NCBI RefSeq assembly: GCF_018613715.1 | Contig: NZ_JAGGPT010000001.1 | Location: 919,919 to 983,918, forward strand | DNA length: 64,000 nucleotides | Origin: Chryseobacterium sp. ISL-6 | GTDB taxonomy: Bacteria > Bacteroidota > Bacteroidia > Flavobacteriales > Weeksellaceae | Direction of reading: 5' to 3' | In this document: positions 36,590 through 44,238 of the stretch, in pieces | How the letters are laid out: each line of letters opens with the position of its first letter | How positions within the stretch are numbered: the first letter of the stretch is position 1 | Notes under the pieces: generated by a model | Databases searched by the model: none | Told to the model about the DNA's origin: nothing | Seen by the model: only the letters and a program-made list of their open reading frames with translations | Made by a program: the position numbers and the translations under genes

Positions 36590-36751
36590 ATGAAAAAAAG
36601 TGAAAGTCAGCACAGCATAACACATGCAGGAAAAATGAACGAACGAACAAGAGCTTTGGAAGTTCTTGAAAAAGCTAAGCAAACACAAGGGAAAATTACA
36701 TTCCTAAGACAAGGAGCAGGTAGAAGCTTTAAGCCAAAAAATGAGGAGTAA
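36590..36751 (+). CDS. 53-residue basic small protein
   Basis: A short frame from ATG at 36590 to TAA. The product starts MKKSESQHSITHAGKMNER, continues TRALEVLEKAKQTQGKITF and ends LRQGAGRSFKPKNEE. It is highly charged and predicted helical in the middle. An intrinsic terminator-like hairpin follows at 36796-36823. No family is recognised. Its clean start, composition and terminator make it plausible as a real small gene, though it stands at the edge of a decayed region. Confidence 0.4.
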   Translation: MKKSESQHSITHAGKMNERTRALEVLEKAKQTQGKITFLRQGAGRSFKPKNEE

Positions 36752-36795
36752 TAAATTGAATTATTTTATATCTTCAAAGAGTAAATAAACAATAT

Positions 36796-36823
36796 AAAGG
36801 TGTAGCTAAAACGTTACACCTTT
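36796..36823. terminator. Hairpin terminator, possibly bidirectional
   Basis: The arms AAAGGTGTA and TACACCTTT are perfectly complementary around GCTAAAACGT and followed on the plus strand by TTCTTTT. It lies 45 bases after the 53-residue frame and just beyond the end of a broken minus-strand gene. Confidence 0.7.
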
Positions 36824-36827
36824 TTCT

Positions 36828-37000
36828 TTTATTCCGTTCGTCCATACGACATTATTAATCTCACTAACTTCTGACCATTTACCTCAACACTCTGGATCCT
36901 CCACTTGTCCAATGTACATGGCTTCTAATTTCATCGCGCTAACACTCTCTCGTAACACATCTTTCTCTTACTCCTTCTTGTCACATTACCTGTAGCTAAA
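36828..37000 (-). pseudogene. Frameshifted remnant of an unknown gene
   Basis: Read leftward, one frame gives EKDVLRESVSAMKLEAMYIG before a stop, and the next frame continues DKWRIQSVEVNGQKLVRL, then IMSYGRTE and stop. The two pieces overlap in position, as expected of a gene broken by one frameshift. A hairpin terminator follows at 36796-36823. The family is not recognised. Confidence 0.35.
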
Positions 37001-37027
37001 TAAGCTACCCTGTAGGTGGCTTATTTG
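36998..37027. terminator. Hairpin AAATAAGC.TACC / GGTGGCTTATTT
   Basis: The arms AAATAAGCTACC and GGTGGCTTATTT pair with one G-T over a five-base loop; it reads as a terminator of a lost gene in the degenerate region. Confidence 0.55.
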
Positions 37028-37135
37028 TTAATTATTGATTGTTTGTATATTAATATCTTAACTAATGAAGTGAAAATTACACCACTTCACGACTTGGGTC
37101 AAAATTTTAGACTACAGTTAATCAAAAATTAAATT

Positions 37136-37314
37136 CTCTCATAATAATTAGCAACTATTTTCGCATATTCAGTTTTTGCAACATCATTGAAATGTAGCAT
37201 TTCATCTAAAATTTCTACTTGCTCTTTTACCGTTGTAAACATATCAGAGCTTGTTCCAAATGATTCTAAAAATTTTCTTTCATCACTAAAGAAGTGAATC
37301 CAACTACAGCTATA
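37136..37314 (-). pseudogene. C-terminal scrap of an unknown gene
   Basis: The minus-strand frame reads WIHFFSDERKFLESFGTSSD, then MFTTVKEQVEILDEMLHF and ends AKIVANYYERI before a stop. An in-frame stop lies just upstream, and a strong hairpin at 37355-37386 interrupts what would be the N-terminal part. Family not recognised. Confidence 0.35.
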
Positions 37315-37354
37315 AATTATGAGGCTTTTGCAATTTTTGGGATTTCCTCAAAAA

Positions 37355-37386
37355 AAAGCCTGCAATTTTTTAAAATTGCAGGCTTT
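37355..37386. terminator. Strong hairpin in the degenerate region
   Basis: AAAGCCTGCAATTTT and AAAATTGCAGGCTTT are perfect complements with a two-base spacer, flanked by A and T runs. It is a bidirectional-terminator-like structure not following any intact gene. Confidence 0.6.
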
Positions 37387-37518
37387 ATTAGCTTTTTTAA
37401 GCATTTGTTTGAGTATACTCTCACTTATAGCGGACTGAGAGAGTCCTCTGTCGAACACTTAATACCTCTTCTCACCCTCCTAAATAACATTGAATAATTG
37501 TTCTACTAAATCAAAATA

Positions 37519-37764
37519 TTAACTATGATGAAATTAAACCTGACAGTTGTTTACATCTCGAGCAAAGTATTATCCAGGAACATTACATAATGTTCCATTA
37601 CTTACAGGAAAAAAATCTTTTGGATGAATTTTAAATTTTTTTTCTTTTTTCATAAATTTGAATTATAGATGTCAAATAGTTTATTTTAATGGATTTTTGT
37701 TACTCCCGGTTCTTCACCGAATCATAAATCGAATTGTATAAAATAAACGTCATTCTTACCATAA
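37519..37764 (+). repeat. Duplicated segment, copy 2
   Basis: Matches 33113-33332 over its full length with few substitutions, including the same stop-terminated frame (two amino-acid changes) and the same GGAACATT/AATGTTCC stem (37577-37596). It differs by a 24-bp insertion at about 37703-37726. Directly after it comes a terpene synthase fragment. Confidence 0.85.
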
Positions 37765-37770
37765 AAACTT

Positions 37771-37954
37771 CTATAAACTCTTTCAGGTCTTCATTATGAA
37801 GGCGAAGATCTTCAAGGCAGGCTTCTTTCAGAGACATCTGATTCTCATGTTGGAGTACTTACAATATTGTAATAAATACTGTCGGTGGCCTCGTCTTTTA
37901 ATACAGATTGTACCTCATTGAAAAAAGTAACCAGGTGACAGGCTAATGTCTGTA
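37771..37954 (-). pseudogene. Decayed terpene synthase fragment (paralog of synthase 2)
   Basis: This stretch aligns with 34677-34864, which encodes about residues 217-279 of terpene synthase 2, including the altered NSE motif. Differences are a handful of substitutions and a 2-base deletion (GTACTTAC against GTACTTTTAC) that breaks the frame. No start, Asp-rich motif or remainder of the gene is present. It is the remnant of a third synthase of the same subtype. Confidence 0.85.
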
Positions 37955-38078
37955 AACATTAGTTAAAGACACTCCTATGGTAACCGCTAATTTTAACAAT
38001 ATGTTACATTTAATTAATAAATAATGAATTATATGCAATTTTAAGTAAATATAACACTCAATAGTGAAAATATTTTAT

Positions 38079-38173
38079 TATATTTGGTATGATTCTAAAA
38101 ACCATGAAAAAAACATTTTCAAACTGAGATTTTATCTCAACAAAGAAGCTCGGCATATGTATGCCGAGCTTCT
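38079..38173 (+). promoter_or_regulatory. Promoter, seven-codon frame and strong hairpin
   Basis: A perfect -7 element TATATTTG (38079-38086) is followed by ATG at 38104 opening a seven-codon frame (MKKTFSN, stop). A small stem GAGAT/ATCTC follows, then a 13-bp perfect hairpin, AGAAGCTCGGCAT (38144-38156) and ATGCCGAGCTTCT (38161-38173). No gene follows on this strand. It could be a short RNA, a leader whose gene was lost, or a gene start fused to a terminator. Confidence 0.4.
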
Positions 38174-38470
38174 CTAATCAAATCAGTATGAAAGATTTTA
38201 ACTGCTGTATGTGATTGCAATAGTTGTTAATATACAAAGAAAAAATACGAGCTTGTCGGGATTGTTCGTTTCCGTAAAGGAGTTTTCAATTGCTATGAGA
38301 AGGCTCTGCAATAAAACGAGGTAAAGAGTTTTAATCTGAGATACAGTCAAATTACCAGGTGAACATAAGGATATAAGTCATGGAATTGCAATTATTCTAG
38401 AGACGAAATTTTATATACTATTAATGCTACATTTTTAAAACTGAAAGTCCCTCTGACCTTCAGGCGTGAA

Positions 38471-39268
38471 CTAAATTTTCAAATACTCACTAATTGTTTC
38501 TAACACACCAAAATCGTCGTTTGAAAGTGTAGAAAAACGGGCAGCATTCTTTACAGAAGGATGAGCGTTTTCCATTGCGTAAGAATATTTTGATTTTTCC
38601 AGCATAGTAATATCATTCATATAGTCTCCGAAAGACATTGTCTGGGAGGGCAAAATATTAAGAAGATTCTGTAATTTTTCTAATGCATTGCCTTTGTTGA
38701 TGTCTTTATTCATTATATCCAACCAATATTTTCCGGATATAACGACTTCCAGATTGTCCTCTTCGAATTTTTTCAGGAAAGGATAAAGATTCTTTTCGGA
38801 ACCCCCGGGATGATAAACTGCGATCTTGAATGCGTCATCATCTACCTCTTCTGTCAAGTTATTTACTTTTTGATTTTCAGTATAATATTTTGTAAAATAA
38901 TCAATAAATTGCTGATCATCACTTTCATAGTAGGCTTTCTTTTTTGCAGACAAAACTGCTCTGGCACCAGGAATTTGACGTATAGCCGTTACAATATCAA
39001 CAATAAATTTATTATCTAATTTATCAGCGAAAAGTTCTTTATTTTTATAAACTACATATCCTCCGTTTTCTGCAATAAAGCCGATATCATTTTTAATGTC
39101 TTCAAAATATTGGGTAATACCGGGCATTTGTCTGCCGCTCGCAGGGACAAACAATATATTTCTTTTTTTTAGTTCTTCGAAAATGGTAGGAAAGCTAGGA
39201 CTTACTTTGTAATCTGAATTGAGAAACGTGCCATCCATATCTGTGACAATCAGTTTAATATCTGTCAT
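38471..39268 (-). CDS. HAD-superfamily (Cof-type) phosphatase
   Basis: A 265-residue cytoplasmic phosphatase from the ATG at 39268 (MTDIKLIVTDMDGTFLNSDY); an upstream ATG at 39319 would add 17 residues. Motif I is DMDGT (nucleophile Asp), the C2-type cap lies in the middle, and motif IV is FGDYMNDITML near residue 217. Cof-type HADs dephosphorylate sugar phosphates and related compounds. It follows galT by 84 bp in the same direction; a TAACTTTG promoter element at 39334-39341 suggests that it also has its own promoter. A role in keeping hexose- or pentose-phosphate levels in check is inferred from the operon. Confidence 0.87.
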   Translation of the reverse strand: MTDIKLIVTDMDGTFLNSDYKVSPSFPTIFEELKKRNILFVPASGRQMPGITQYFEDIKNDIGFIAENGGYVVYKNKELFADKLDNKFIVDIVTAIRQIPGARAVLSAKKKAYYESDDQQFIDYFTKYYTENQKVNNLTEEVDDDAFKIAVYHPGGSEKNLYPFLKKFEEDNLEVVISGKYWLDIMNKDINKGNALEKLQNLLNILPSQTMSFGDYMNDITMLEKSKYSYAMENAHPSVKNAARFSTLSNDDFGVLETISEYLKI

Positions 39269-39333
39269 AATAATATTCTTTACAAGAAAATCAAATTGGA
39301 CTTCTTGATTATAATTCAATTAAATTTACAGTG

Positions 39334-39347
39334 CAAAGTTAAACACT
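39334..39347 (-). promoter_or_regulatory. Promoter element overlapped by AGTGTTTAA motif
   Basis: On the minus strand TAACTTTG (39334-39341) is a perfect -7 element 66 bases before the HAD start. It overlaps AGTGTTTAAC, which resembles motif occurrences near other sugar genes in this window (see findings). Confidence 0.45.
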
Positions 39348-39352
39348 TTTAA

Positions 39353-40417
39353 TTATAGATTTTTGTAATGCACAATGGAAAGATTTTGTAATATTTCAGC
39401 ACTCTGTTCTGGTGTGATATCTCGCTGTGATTCTGCCAGCATTTCGTAACCAACCATAAATTTTTTCACTTCACGGCTTCGCAGCAAGGGCGGATAAAAA
39501 TGCATGTGGAAATGCCATTCCGGATGTGGTTTTCCATCAGTTGGTGACTGGTGAATTCCTGCTGAATACGGGAAAGAAATTTCAAAAAGATTATCATATT
39601 TGGTCGTCATAAGGCTAATAATCTCTGCCAGAGCATGCTTTTCAGGTTCGGAAAACTGCAGGATATTTTCAATTTTTTGTTTGCTGATGATCATCGTTTC
39701 GTATGGCCAGATCGCCCAAAATGGAACTAATGCTACAAAATGTTTGTTTTCCAGAACGATTCTTTCTTTAAGCTCTAATTCTTTTTTGAGATAGACTTCT
39801 AAAAGTGATTTTTTATTTTTATTAAAATACTTTTTAAAATTTTCCATCGTCTTCAAAACTGAAGAAGGAATTGAAGACTGTGCCCATATCTGCCCATGTG
39901 GGTGGGGATTGCTACATCCCATTACATTGCCTTTGTTCTCAAAAATCTGAACATGATTAATATAATCTTCAGCTCCCAATTCCTCATATTGCTGTTGCCA
40001 TACATCAACCACTTTTTTTATATCGTTTACTTCCATTTGCGGTAAAGTAAGACTGTGATTTTCAGAAAAACAAATGACCCTGTTAATCCCTCGTTCTGGC
40101 TTTAATAAAAAAAGATCAGATTGTTCTTCAGTAAATTCAACATCATCTTTCATCAATGAACCAAAATCGTTATCAAAAACATAGACGCCTTTATAATCAG
40201 GATTTCTTTCACCATTAACACGCAGATTTCCTGAACACAGGTAGCAATTTGGGTCGTGAATAGGAAGTTTTTCTTCGAAAACTTTTTCGGTTTGTCCTTG
40301 CCAGGGGCGGCTTGCTCTTTGTGGAGACACCAGGATCCATTCACCCAAAAGAGGGTTGTATCTTCTATGAGGATGTTTTTTCTGATTAAATGATAAATTC
40401 ATTTCTTTCGTATTCAT
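39353..40417 (-). CDS. galT: Galactose-1-phosphate uridylyltransferase
   Basis: About 354 residues, close to the usual length. GalT transfers UMP between UDP-glucose and galactose-1-phosphate in the Leloir pathway. The first half carries the substrate motif HRRYNPLLGEWILVSPQRAS, the zinc Cys pair CYLCSG and the active-site histidines in NPHPHGQIW near 180. The late HPEWHFHMHFYPP near 315 is the second HIT-like half. Starts at 40417 (MNTKEMN) and 40402 (MNLSFNQ) are both possible; the gene overlaps the end of galK, implying coupling. Confidence 0.93.
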   Translation of the reverse strand: MNTKEMNLSFNQKKHPHRRYNPLLGEWILVSPQRASRPWQGQTEKVFEEKLPIHDPNCYLCSGNLRVNGERNPDYKGVYVFDNDFGSLMKDDVEFTEEQSDLFLLKPERGINRVICFSENHSLTLPQMEVNDIKKVVDVWQQQYEELGAEDYINHVQIFENKGNVMGCSNPHPHGQIWAQSSIPSSVLKTMENFKKYFNKNKKSLLEVYLKKELELKERIVLENKHFVALVPFWAIWPYETMIISKQKIENILQFSEPEKHALAEIISLMTTKYDNLFEISFPYSAGIHQSPTDGKPHPEWHFHMHFYPPLLRSREVKKFMVGYEMLAESQRDITPEQSAEILQNLSIVHYKNL

Positions 40418-41570
40418 TGATTCCATCCGATATTTTCACGCGGTACACTTTCATTTCGATACCAAAATCTACCTTGTATTTTTGGGTTATTTTTTCAATC
40501 ACATCATCTACATTCTCACTTTTAATAAGATTGATACTGCATCCTCCAAAACCGCCGCCCATTATTCTTGCGCCTAAGACACCTTCTTCCTTTAAAGTCT
40601 CCTCTACCATAAAATCAAGTTCTTTGCAACTCACTTCAAATTCAGTGGAAAGTCCGGAATGCGTTTCACTAAGAAGTGTACCCAGATATTTTATGTTACC
40701 TTCTGACAAAGCTTTGGCAGCTTTTTCAACTCTTTTGATTTCCTTTAAAAGATAAAGACTTCTTTTGTAGGAGGTCTCTCCTATTTCTGCTCTCACTTCA
40801 TCCAGCATTGAAAAACTGAAGTCTCTGAATTTCTCAACTTCAGGAAACTTCTTCCATAATATCTTTTTAGCTTTATCAACATCCTTTCTCCTGTCATTGT
40901 AGCCGGAAGTAAGATGTGTATGTTTTACACAACTGTCGAAAAGCACCAGACTATAACCTTCTATATTGGCTTCGAAATACTGATGCTCCAGGGAATTGCA
41001 ATCCAGCATTATCACTTGATGTTCTTTTCCAAAAACGGATGCGAACTGATCCATAATTCCACACTTCACACCGACAAAGGTGTGTTCGGATTTCTGACCA
41101 ATGAGAGCTAAATCTTTCTTTGTTAAATTTAAATCAAAAAGTTCGTTGAGAATAAAAGCAAATCCGCATTCTAAAGCTGCTGACGACGATAAACCGGAAC
41201 CCATTGGAATGGTACTGCTAAAGGCAACTTGTAAACCTCCGATCTTTTTTCCGCTTTCCTGAATAACATTAAATACACCCAATAAATAATTAACCCACAT
41301 CTGTGAAACCGGACTTTGCTTTTGGGTGATATTAAAACTAAAAGAATCGTCAAAGTCTTTAGCAAAAAAGGTGCAATTTTCCGAATTATCAACTTTTCTT
41401 ACAGCAAAGCAGATATATTTGTCAATAGCAGCAGGAAGTACGAAACCATCGCTATAATCTACGTGCTCACCGATAATATTAATTCGTCCCGGAGCCAGAA
41501 AAATACTTTCCGGCTCGGACTCGAATACCGATTGGAATGCTTCTATTGTATAATTGATTAATTTCTCCAT
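40386..41570 (-). CDS. galK: Galactokinase
   Basis: A 394-residue GHMP kinase from the ATG at 41570 (MEKLINYTIEAFQSVFE). It phosphorylates galactose on C1 using ATP. The galactokinase signature PGRINIIGEHVDYSDGFVLP is near residue 25, the GHMP ATP loop is PMGSGLSSSAALECG near 120, and the third motif MGGGFGGCSI lies near 342. The length is usual. It overlaps the downstream galT and follows the transketolase genes in the same direction, so Leloir and pentose-phosphate steps are probably co-expressed. Confidence 0.95.
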   Translation of the reverse strand: MEKLINYTIEAFQSVFESEPESIFLAPGRINIIGEHVDYSDGFVLPAAIDKYICFAVRKVDNSENCTFFAKDFDDSFSFNITQKQSPVSQMWVNYLLGVFNVIQESGKKIGGLQVAFSSTIPMGSGLSSSAALECGFAFILNELFDLNLTKKDLALIGQKSEHTFVGVKCGIMDQFASVFGKEHQVIMLDCNSLEHQYFEANIEGYSLVLFDSCVKHTHLTSGYNDRRKDVDKAKKILWKKFPEVEKFRDFSFSMLDEVRAEIGETSYKRSLYLLKEIKRVEKAAKALSEGNIKYLGTLLSETHSGLSTEFEVSCKELDFMVEETLKEEGVLGARIMGGGFGGCSINLIKSENVDDVIEKITQKYKVDFGIEMKVYRVKISDGINEYERNEFII

Positions 41571-41673
41571 TATCAATGACTGCAATTTTCTTTTTTTAAA
41601 TGAATTGAGCCTTAAAATTTAATTCTATCTTTTTGCCAGAAATATTTAAAAAAGAAAAGCAGGTATTTTTAAA

Positions 41674-42633
41674 TTAATGAATTTTCCTTTTCATTGCTTT
41701 TTTTGCAGCTTCCACGATGTCACCGGCTGTAAGCCCATATTTTTCCATCAGTTGATCAGGTGTTCCACTTTCTCCAAAACTGTCATTTACCGCAACATAT
41801 TCCTGAGGGGCAAGATATTCTGTGATCAAAAGGTGAGCAATACTGTCACCTAAACCTCCTAATCTGTTATGCTCTTCGGCAGTAACAACACACCGCGTTT
41901 TTTTTACTGAATTTAAAATAGCAGCAGCATCCAAAGGCTTTATAGTATGGATATTGATAATTTCAGCATCAATTCCCTGTTCTTCCAGGAGTTCTCCCGC
42001 TTTTATTGCTTCCCAAACCAAATGACCGGTCGCAACGATGGTAACATCTTTTCCTTCATTCACCATCCAGGCTTTCCCAATCTCAAAGTTTTGATTCTCA
42101 TCCGTAAAAACAGGAATTACAGGTCTTCCGAAACGCAGATAAACCGGACCTTCATAATCTGCAATAGCAATAGTTGCTGCTTTGGTCTGATTGTAGTCGC
42201 AAGTATTGATAACAGTCATCCCCGGAAGCATTTTCATCAAACCGATATCTTCCAGAATCTGATGCGTTGCACCGTCTTCGCCTAAAGTAAGACCTGCGTG
42301 TGAAGCACAGATTTTCACATTCTTATCGGAATAGGCAACAGACTGACGAATCTGGTCGTACACTCTTCCCGTAGAAAAGTTGGCAAATGTTCCTGTAAAC
42401 GGAATTTTACCTTCCGTTGCCAAACCTGCGGCAATACCAATCATATTCGCTTCCGCAATCCCGATCTGGAAAAAACGCTCTGGTGCTTTTTCTATGAATT
42501 TTTCCATTTTCAATGAACCGATAAGGTCCGCGCAAAGAGCCACAACCTCAGGATTTTTGTCTGCTAGTTCAGCAAGACCAGCTCCAAAACCGCTTCTGGT
42601 ATCTTTTTTTTCTGTGTAAGTATATTTTTTCAT
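41674..42633 (-). CDS. Transketolase, C-terminal subunit (split enzyme)
   Basis: A 319-residue polypeptide equal to the pyrimidine-binding and C-terminal domains of transketolase. FFQIGIAEANMIGIAAGLAT (near residue 55) holds the conserved Glu that activates thiamine diphosphate. The GPVYLRFGRPVIPVF segment near 160 and the late ITAEEHNRLGGLGDSI-like stretch are characteristic. It must associate with the N-terminal subunit encoded 11 bases upstream. Together they transfer two-carbon units in the non-oxidative pentose-phosphate pathway. Confidence 0.93.
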   Translation of the reverse strand: MKKYTYTEKKDTRSGFGAGLAELADKNPEVVALCADLIGSLKMEKFIEKAPERFFQIGIAEANMIGIAAGLATEGKIPFTGTFANFSTGRVYDQIRQSVAYSDKNVKICASHAGLTLGEDGATHQILEDIGLMKMLPGMTVINTCDYNQTKAATIAIADYEGPVYLRFGRPVIPVFTDENQNFEIGKAWMVNEGKDVTIVATGHLVWEAIKAGELLEEQGIDAEIINIHTIKPLDAAAILNSVKKTRCVVTAEEHNRLGGLGDSIAHLLITEYLAPQEYVAVNDSFGESGTPDQLMEKYGLTAGDIVEAAKKAMKRKIH

Positions 42634-42644
42634 TTGATATCTGT

Positions 42645-43493
42645 TTAATAATCCCCCAAAGTTTCTTCAAGCTGATCTAATGCTTTTGCCAATTGCTCAT
42701 CGTTAGGTGCTTTTCCATGCCAGGCGTGACTTCCCATCATATAATCTACACCGTAACCCATTCCTGTTTTCAGGAGAATACAAATCGGCTGGCCTTTTCC
42801 TGTCAACGATCTGGCCTCATCTAAAGCAATAAGAATTTCCTCCATATCATTTCCATTTTCTACTTCCAGCACATTCCAGTCAAAGGCTTCAAATTTGGAT
42901 TTAAGATTACCTAAAGAAAGTACTTTTGAAGTCGGTCCGTCAATCTGTTGACCGTTATAATCTACAGTTGCAATCAGATTATCTACCTTATTGTGAGAAG
43001 CGTACATGATGGCTTCCCAGTTTTGTCCTTCCTGCAATTCGCCGTCGCCGTGAAGGGTAAATACTAAATTTTCATCTTTGTTTAGTTTTTTACCCACTGC
43101 ATGGCCGATTGCTACCGACAAGCCTTGCCCTAGAGAGCCTGATGCTACCCGAACACCGGGAAGGTGCTCATGTGTGGTAGGATGTCCCTGCAATCTTGAA
43201 TTTAGCTTTCTGAAAGTTGCCAATTCTGATTTATCGAAATATCCTGCGTGTGCCAAAACACTATAAAAAACCGGAGAAATATGGCCATTGGAAAGATAAA
43301 ATACATCTTCCCCTTTTCCACTCATATTAAATCCTTCATTTCTTTTCATCACATCAAAATACAGAGCGACCAAAAAGTCTGCACATCCCAGCGAACCTCC
43401 GGGATGACCCGATTGACAAGCATGAACCATTCTTACTATATCCCTTCTCACCTGGGAAGCGATATTTTTGAGTTTTAAAAGATCGTGCTGCAT
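42645..43493 (-). CDS. Transketolase, N-terminal subunit (split enzyme)
   Basis: A 282-residue polypeptide with the diphosphate-binding domain. The thiamine diphosphate motif GDGELQEGQNWEAIMYA is followed by VDNLIATVDYNGQQIDG near 145-185 (GDG to N spacing fits the motif). VHACQSGHPGGSLGCADFLV near the start is a transketolase signature. It sits 11 bases upstream of the C-terminal subunit and 4 bases downstream of the aldolase-type transaldolase, so the three genes form one tight unit. Split transketolases are known in archaea, Firmicutes and some Bacteroidota. Confidence 0.93.
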   Translation of the reverse strand: MQHDLLKLKNIASQVRRDIVRMVHACQSGHPGGSLGCADFLVALYFDVMKRNEGFNMSGKGEDVFYLSNGHISPVFYSVLAHAGYFDKSELATFRKLNSRLQGHPTTHEHLPGVRVASGSLGQGLSVAIGHAVGKKLNKDENLVFTLHGDGELQEGQNWEAIMYASHNKVDNLIATVDYNGQQIDGPTSKVLSLGNLKSKFEAFDWNVLEVENGNDMEEILIALDEARSLTGKGQPICILLKTGMGYGVDYMMGSHAWHGKAPNDEQLAKALDQLEETLGDY

Positions 43494-43497
43494 ATAA

Positions 43498-44151
43498 TTA
43501 TTTCATTTTTTTTGAATCTTTGATAAACTGATCCAACCCACTGTCTGTTAAAGGATGTTTCAGCAATGACAAAATGGGAGGTAAAGGACAGGTAACAACA
43601 TCAGCACCTATTTTTGCACAATTGATAATGTGCATACTGTGTCTTACAGAAGCTGCCAGTATCTGTGTTTCAAAACCGTAATTATCATAAATGGTTCTGA
43701 TTTCTTCAATTAAATTTAAGCCATCTGTAGAAACATCATCCAGCCTGCCTAAAAAAGGCGAAACATACGTTGCTCCGGCTTTTGCAGCCAGAAGAGCCTG
43801 TCCTGAAGAAAAAATCAAGGTACAATTGGTTCGGATTCCTTTTTGGGAAAAATATTTAATGGCTTTGATACCGTCTTTGATGATGGGAACTTTTACCACA
43901 ATCTGAGGATGCAGTGCCGCCAATTCCTCTCCTTCTTTAATCATTTCGTCATAAGTAATTCCTATAACTTCGGCACTTACATCACCATCTACAATATCGC
44001 AAATTTTAAGATAATGGTTAAGAATATCTTCTTTTCCGGAAATCCCTTCTTTAGCCATTAAAGAAGGATTGGTTGTAACGCCGTCTAAAACACCCAAAGC
44101 ATGGGCTTCTTCAATCATAGAAAGATTGGCAGTGTCTATAAAAAATTTCAT
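43498..44151 (-). CDS. Transaldolase, fructose-6-phosphate aldolase-like type
   Basis: A 217-residue TIM-barrel protein of the short (FSA/TalC) type. [20 protein letters not shown] opens it, [13 protein letters not shown] lies near 24-36, and the Schiff-base Lys is in [11 protein letters not shown] near 85. A phosphate-binding stretch [14 protein letters not shown] lies near 127, with [13 protein letters not shown] near 165. Enzymes of this type act as transaldolases (three-carbon transfer) or as fructose-6-phosphate aldolases; the neighbouring transketolase favours the former. It is first in the unit, 87 bases downstream of the AraC gene's stop, with an inverted repeat in between. Confidence 0.93.
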   Translation of the reverse strand: MKFFIDTANLSMIEEAHALGVLDGVTTNPSLMAKEGISGKEDILNHYLKICDIVDGDVSAEVIGITYDEMIKEGEELAALHPQIVVKVPIIKDGIKAIKYFSQKGIRTNCTLIFSSGQALLAAKAGATYVSPFLGRLDDVSTDGLNLIEEIRTIYDNYGFETQILAASVRHSMHIINCAKIGADVVTCPLPPILSLLKHPLTDSGLDQFIKDSKKMK

Positions 44152-44169
44152 AAAATGTTGTTTAATCTT

Positions 44170-44192
44170 TTAAGTGTTAAAAATACACTTAA
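44170..44192 (-). promoter_or_regulatory. Inverted repeat upstream of the transaldolase operon
   Basis: TTAAGTGT (44170-44177) and ACACTTAA (44185-44192) are perfect complements around TAAAAAT, about 20 bases before the transaldolase start. The left half, AGTGTTAAAA, resembles the palindrome before the AraR-type gene. Candidate operator for the pentose-phosphate/Leloir operon. Confidence 0.5.
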
Positions 44193-44238
44193 CAAATGAA
44201 ATAAACAATTTTAGTTTAATTTATTTTGAAGAAAAGCA

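Larger units (their letters stand above)
36828..38470. other. Degenerate region with gene scraps and repeats
   Basis: About 1.6 kb without an intact recognisable gene. It contains broken minus-strand frames (36828-37000 and 37136-37314), hairpins at 36998-37027 and 37355-37386, copy 2 of the duplicated segment (37519-37764), a terpene synthase fragment (37771-37954), and a promoter/hairpin unit (38079-38173). A 200-residue-scale open frame of convincing coding character is absent. Confidence 0.7.

Noticed and set aside
37294..37497. A 67-codon plus-strand frame in the degenerate region
   Set aside because: It runs through the 37355-37386 hairpin and opposite a better minus-strand gene scrap; composition is unlike coding sequence here.
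38440..38466. CTGAA/TTCAG arms after the HAD gene as a terminator
   Set aside because: The stem is only five bases with a 13-base loop and no T run.
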